Shown piece after piece: positions 5,835 through 6,962 of a stretch of DNA of 6,962 bases. Below the pieces are notes generated by a model. The model was not told where the DNA came from and made no database searches. It worked only from the letters and a program-made list of their open reading frames with translations. The position numbers and the translations under genes were made by a program. Within the stretch, counting starts at the first letter, position 1. The number at the start of each line of letters is the position of its first letter. Origin of the DNA: Vitreoscilla sp. (GTDB lineage Bacteria > Pseudomonadota > Gammaproteobacteria > Burkholderiales > Neisseriaceae); assembly GCA_030150505.1 (NCBI GenBank), contig JASLFS010000034.1, positions 1-6,962 of the forward strand, read 5' to 3'.

Positions 5835-6083
5835 ATGCTTAAAGCCATTGTAATTCCTATTTTTGCTATAGCAGTATTAACCGCATGTTCAACAACAGTT
5901 GGTTTGGCTAATCCTGCAAGTGTCTTTTGCGAAGAACAGGGTGGGGTAAGTTTACGAAAAACATATATGGATGGTAATGAATATGCGATTTGTAGGCTAA
6001 AAAATGGAACTGAGGTTGAGGAATGGGATTATTTCCGAGAAAACCATCTTGAAAAGGAGCTTAAGCAGCATCCTGAGAAATAA
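5835..6083 (+). CDS. DUF333-family small lipoprotein (putative hemolysin-like annotation)
   Basis: An 82-residue lipoprotein. The signal sequence MLKAIVIPIFAIAVLTAC has a lipobox (LTAC) with the lipidated cysteine at residue 18. The mature part is a DUF333 domain (PF03891): NPASVFCEEQGG (26-37), DGNEYAIC (46-53), NGTEVEEWDYFR (57-68). C32 and C53 could form a disulfide. Many relatives have a third cysteine just before EEW (C-E-E-W); here it is valine. Family members are often labelled hemolysin without direct proof, and the role at the cell envelope is unknown. ATG 5835 is preferred over TTG 5829, because AAAAGGG (5822-5828) sits 6 bases upstream of the ATG and overlaps the window needed by the TTG. 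A strong terminator follows. The next gene (DinB-like) is convergent. Confidence 0.85.
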   Translation: MLKAIVIPIFAIAVLTACSTTVGLANPASVFCEEQGGVSLRKTYMDGNEYAICRLKNGTEVEEWDYFRENHLEKELKQHPEK

Positions 6084-6117
6084 TGAAATTGATCATAAAG
6101 ATTTTGAACTTAATGAT

Positions 6118-6151
6118 AATAACGTCTTATAAAATAGGGCGTTATTTTTTT
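6118..6151 (+). terminator. Rho-independent terminator after the DUF333 lipoprotein gene
   Basis: AATAACG (6118-6124) pairs with CGTTATT (6140-6146). The stem can continue inward with two G-U pairs to about 12 bp around a short A-rich loop. Seven Ts (6145-6151) follow. The minus strand lacks a T-run after the hairpin, so it serves mainly the plus-strand gene. Confidence 0.85.
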
Positions 6152-6168
6152 GTAAAGAAACAAGCCCT

Positions 6169-6666
6169 TTATTCCTCTAATAGCATATAGATTAAATCCC
6201 ATTCTGGGCATGGATAGCCCATATTGGTTAAGGCTGCACTAATTTGCCCTCGGTGATGAGTACCATGATTAAATACATGCAACAAAGTGGGGCCGTAAGG
6301 TACGGTTATTGGCTGGCCAGCTGATGAAGTGTAGATTAGTTTTTCATTCAATAAGTTCTCATCGAGCCTTTCAAGAAAACCATTCCAATTTTTTGATTTA
6401 TCTAATAGCTGCTGAATCAGGTTCAATCGATTGGGCTCAATGATTGTATTGAGTGCCATAATCGGTGATATGCTTTCAGAGAACCTAGGGAACCAAAGAT
6501 AATGTTCGGCAATGAGTATGTGGTTGAGGGTGTTTGAAATGCTGTTAAAAAACAAACCTGAATCTTTTGTAAAATCAGTCTCGCTAACTAGGCGAAGTGA
6601 TTCACTGAGCTTATGCGTTGCCCAGACATTATATTTAGCCAGTAGTTTTAAAGTGTGAATATCCAT
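6169..6666 (-). CDS. DinB/YfiT-like metal-dependent protein
   Basis: A 165-residue protein of the DinB-like four-helix-bundle superfamily. The three metal-ligand histidines are in place: H49 in TLNHILIAEHYLW, and H134 and H138 in the signature FNHGTHHRGQI. The N-terminal LLAKYNVWATHKLSESL (8-24) is the first helix typical of the family (A-x-YN-x-WA-x2-L). The C-terminal MGYPCPEWDLIYML is also family-like, and the length is usual. Bacillus DinB is DNA-damage inducible, and related enzymes are thiol-dependent transferases using mycothiol, bacillithiol or glutathione. The substrate here cannot be predicted. The start at 6666 gives the full first helix. No Shine-Dalgarno precedes it, but a TATACT hexamer ends 6 bases before the ATG (6673-6678), which could make the message leaderless. 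It converges with the DUF333 gene. I see no strong terminator of its own. Confidence 0.87.
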   Translation of the reverse strand: MDIHTLKLLAKYNVWATHKLSESLRLVSETDFTKDSGLFFNSISNTLNHILIAEHYLWFPRFSESISPIMALNTIIEPNRLNLIQQLLDKSKNWNGFLERLDENLLNEKLIYTSSAGQPITVPYGPTLLHVFNHGTHHRGQISAALTNMGYPCPEWDLIYMLLEE

Positions 6667-6672
6667 TGGTTC

Positions 6673-6678
6673 AGTATA
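6673..6678 (-). promoter_or_regulatory. Candidate -10 element of the DinB-like gene
   Basis: The minus strand reads TATACT (five of six), ending 6 bases before the ATG at 6666. This would place the transcript start at or next to the start codon. The -35 region (TTAGTA, 6696-6701) is weak. Confidence 0.35.
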
Positions 6679-6850
6679 CTCAGTTTTCTTATTATTACTA
6701 AAGCATTATTTTTATTTGGACTATTAAAAATTTTAATTAAATATCATCAAAGTAATTGCAATAAATTACATCGGCCTTAATATTTAAAATATGGGTATAA
6801 AAATAAGTAAGTGTATTATTTAAATAAAAAAATAAAAACATATTATTCAT

Positions 6851-6884
6851 ATACTTAAATTTAATTATTTAAGTATGTTTTTTT
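6851..6884 (+). terminator. AT-only hairpin followed by T7, terminator-like
   Basis: ATACTTAAAT (6851-6860) and ATTTAAGTAT (6867-6876) form a perfect 10-bp stem with a 6-base loop. GTTTTTTT follows (6877-6884). The all-A/T stem is a weak terminator, and no plus-strand gene precedes it, so it may end a short unannotated transcript or be a simple AT palindrome. Confidence 0.4.
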
Positions 6885-6897
6885 ACAAAAATTGACA

Positions 6898-6927
6898 TTG
6901 ACATAATATTTTGAATGTAGTTAAAAT
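6898..6927 (+). promoter_or_regulatory. Sigma70-type promoter for a gene beyond the right edge
   Basis: TTGACA (6898-6903, perfect -35) and TAAAAT (6922-6927, five of six for -10) are 18 bases apart. An identical TTGACA sits directly upstream (6892-6897), giving a tandem TTGACATTGACA. Transcription would start near 6934 and leave the window. Confidence 0.6.
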
Positions 6928-6962
6928 TCGTGCCTATTTTTGATGAGAAGTTATTTTTTATT

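Larger units (their letters stand above)
6667..6962. other. AT-rich right-hand intergenic region
   Basis: About 296 bases, very AT-rich, with no supportable protein gene. It holds the DinB-like gene's upstream sequence, a plus-strand hairpin followed by a T-run (6851-6884), and a plus-strand promoter (6898-6927). An ATG at 6943 opens a frame that is still open at the window edge, but six codons without a ribosome binding site are not enough to call a gene. Confidence 0.7.

Noticed and set aside
1..6962. CRISPR arrays, tRNA or rRNA genes, insertion sequences and attachment sites
   Set aside because: No regularly spaced repeats, tRNA cloverleaf signature, rRNA-like sequence, transposase frame or terminal inverted repeat pair was seen on either strand.

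Overview
This window comes from an AT-rich Gram-negative proteobacterium. A very large PilC/PilY1 type IV pilus protein, a lipoprotein with a lipobox, an FCD-type GntR regulator, a YfbU-family protein and a consensus FNR/ANR box together point to Beta- or Gammaproteobacteria. The pilC gene stands alone rather than in a minor-pilin cluster. A 12-mer at 67-78 is identical to the reverse complement of AGGCTGCCTGAA, a DNA uptake sequence dialect reported for Simonsiella-type Neisseriaceae. Both hint at Neisseriaceae, but this is an inference: only one such 12-mer was seen, and genomes that use these sequences usually carry more.

Layout. The left edge holds the C-terminal ligand-binding half of a GntR/FadR-family regulator (LldR/PdhR/GdhR-like). 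It is followed in the same direction by a small DUF4298 protein gene and a strong bidirectional terminator. Convergent to these, on the minus strand and filling more than half of the window, is a 1227-residue PilC/PilY1-like pilus-tip protein. Upstream of pilC is a 740-base AT-rich intergenic region. To its right, on the plus strand, lie a YfbU-family gene and a DUF333 lipoprotein gene with its own terminator. A DinB/YfiT-like metal-dependent protein gene is convergent to these. The right edge is AT-rich and carries a hairpin with a T-run and a good sigma70-type promoter pointing out of the window.

The most interesting part is the intergenic region at 4503-5241. It is not empty. On the minus strand it contains a perfect FNR consensus (TTGAT-N4-ATCAA), a TATAAA -10 at nearly the expected class II spacing, a 9-bp 5'-end stem-loop, CU-rich stretches that could act as anti-Shine-Dalgarno seeds, and a Rho-independent terminator. 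No convincing reading frame lies between them. This is the architecture of an oxygen-responsive small RNA of about 160 nt, comparable in logic to FnrS of E. coli and AniS of Neisseria meningitidis. Directly downstream on the same strand lies a weaker copy of the layout: a 9/10 FNR-like site, an 18-bp palindrome and a second minus-strand terminator. This raises the possibility of tandem small RNAs just upstream of pilC.

How the genes work together: PilC would be exported to the outer membrane or pilus tip, and the upstream terminators would insulate its promoter from minus-strand readthrough. No shared pathway is evident for the small flanking genes (DUF4298, YfbU, DUF333, DinB).
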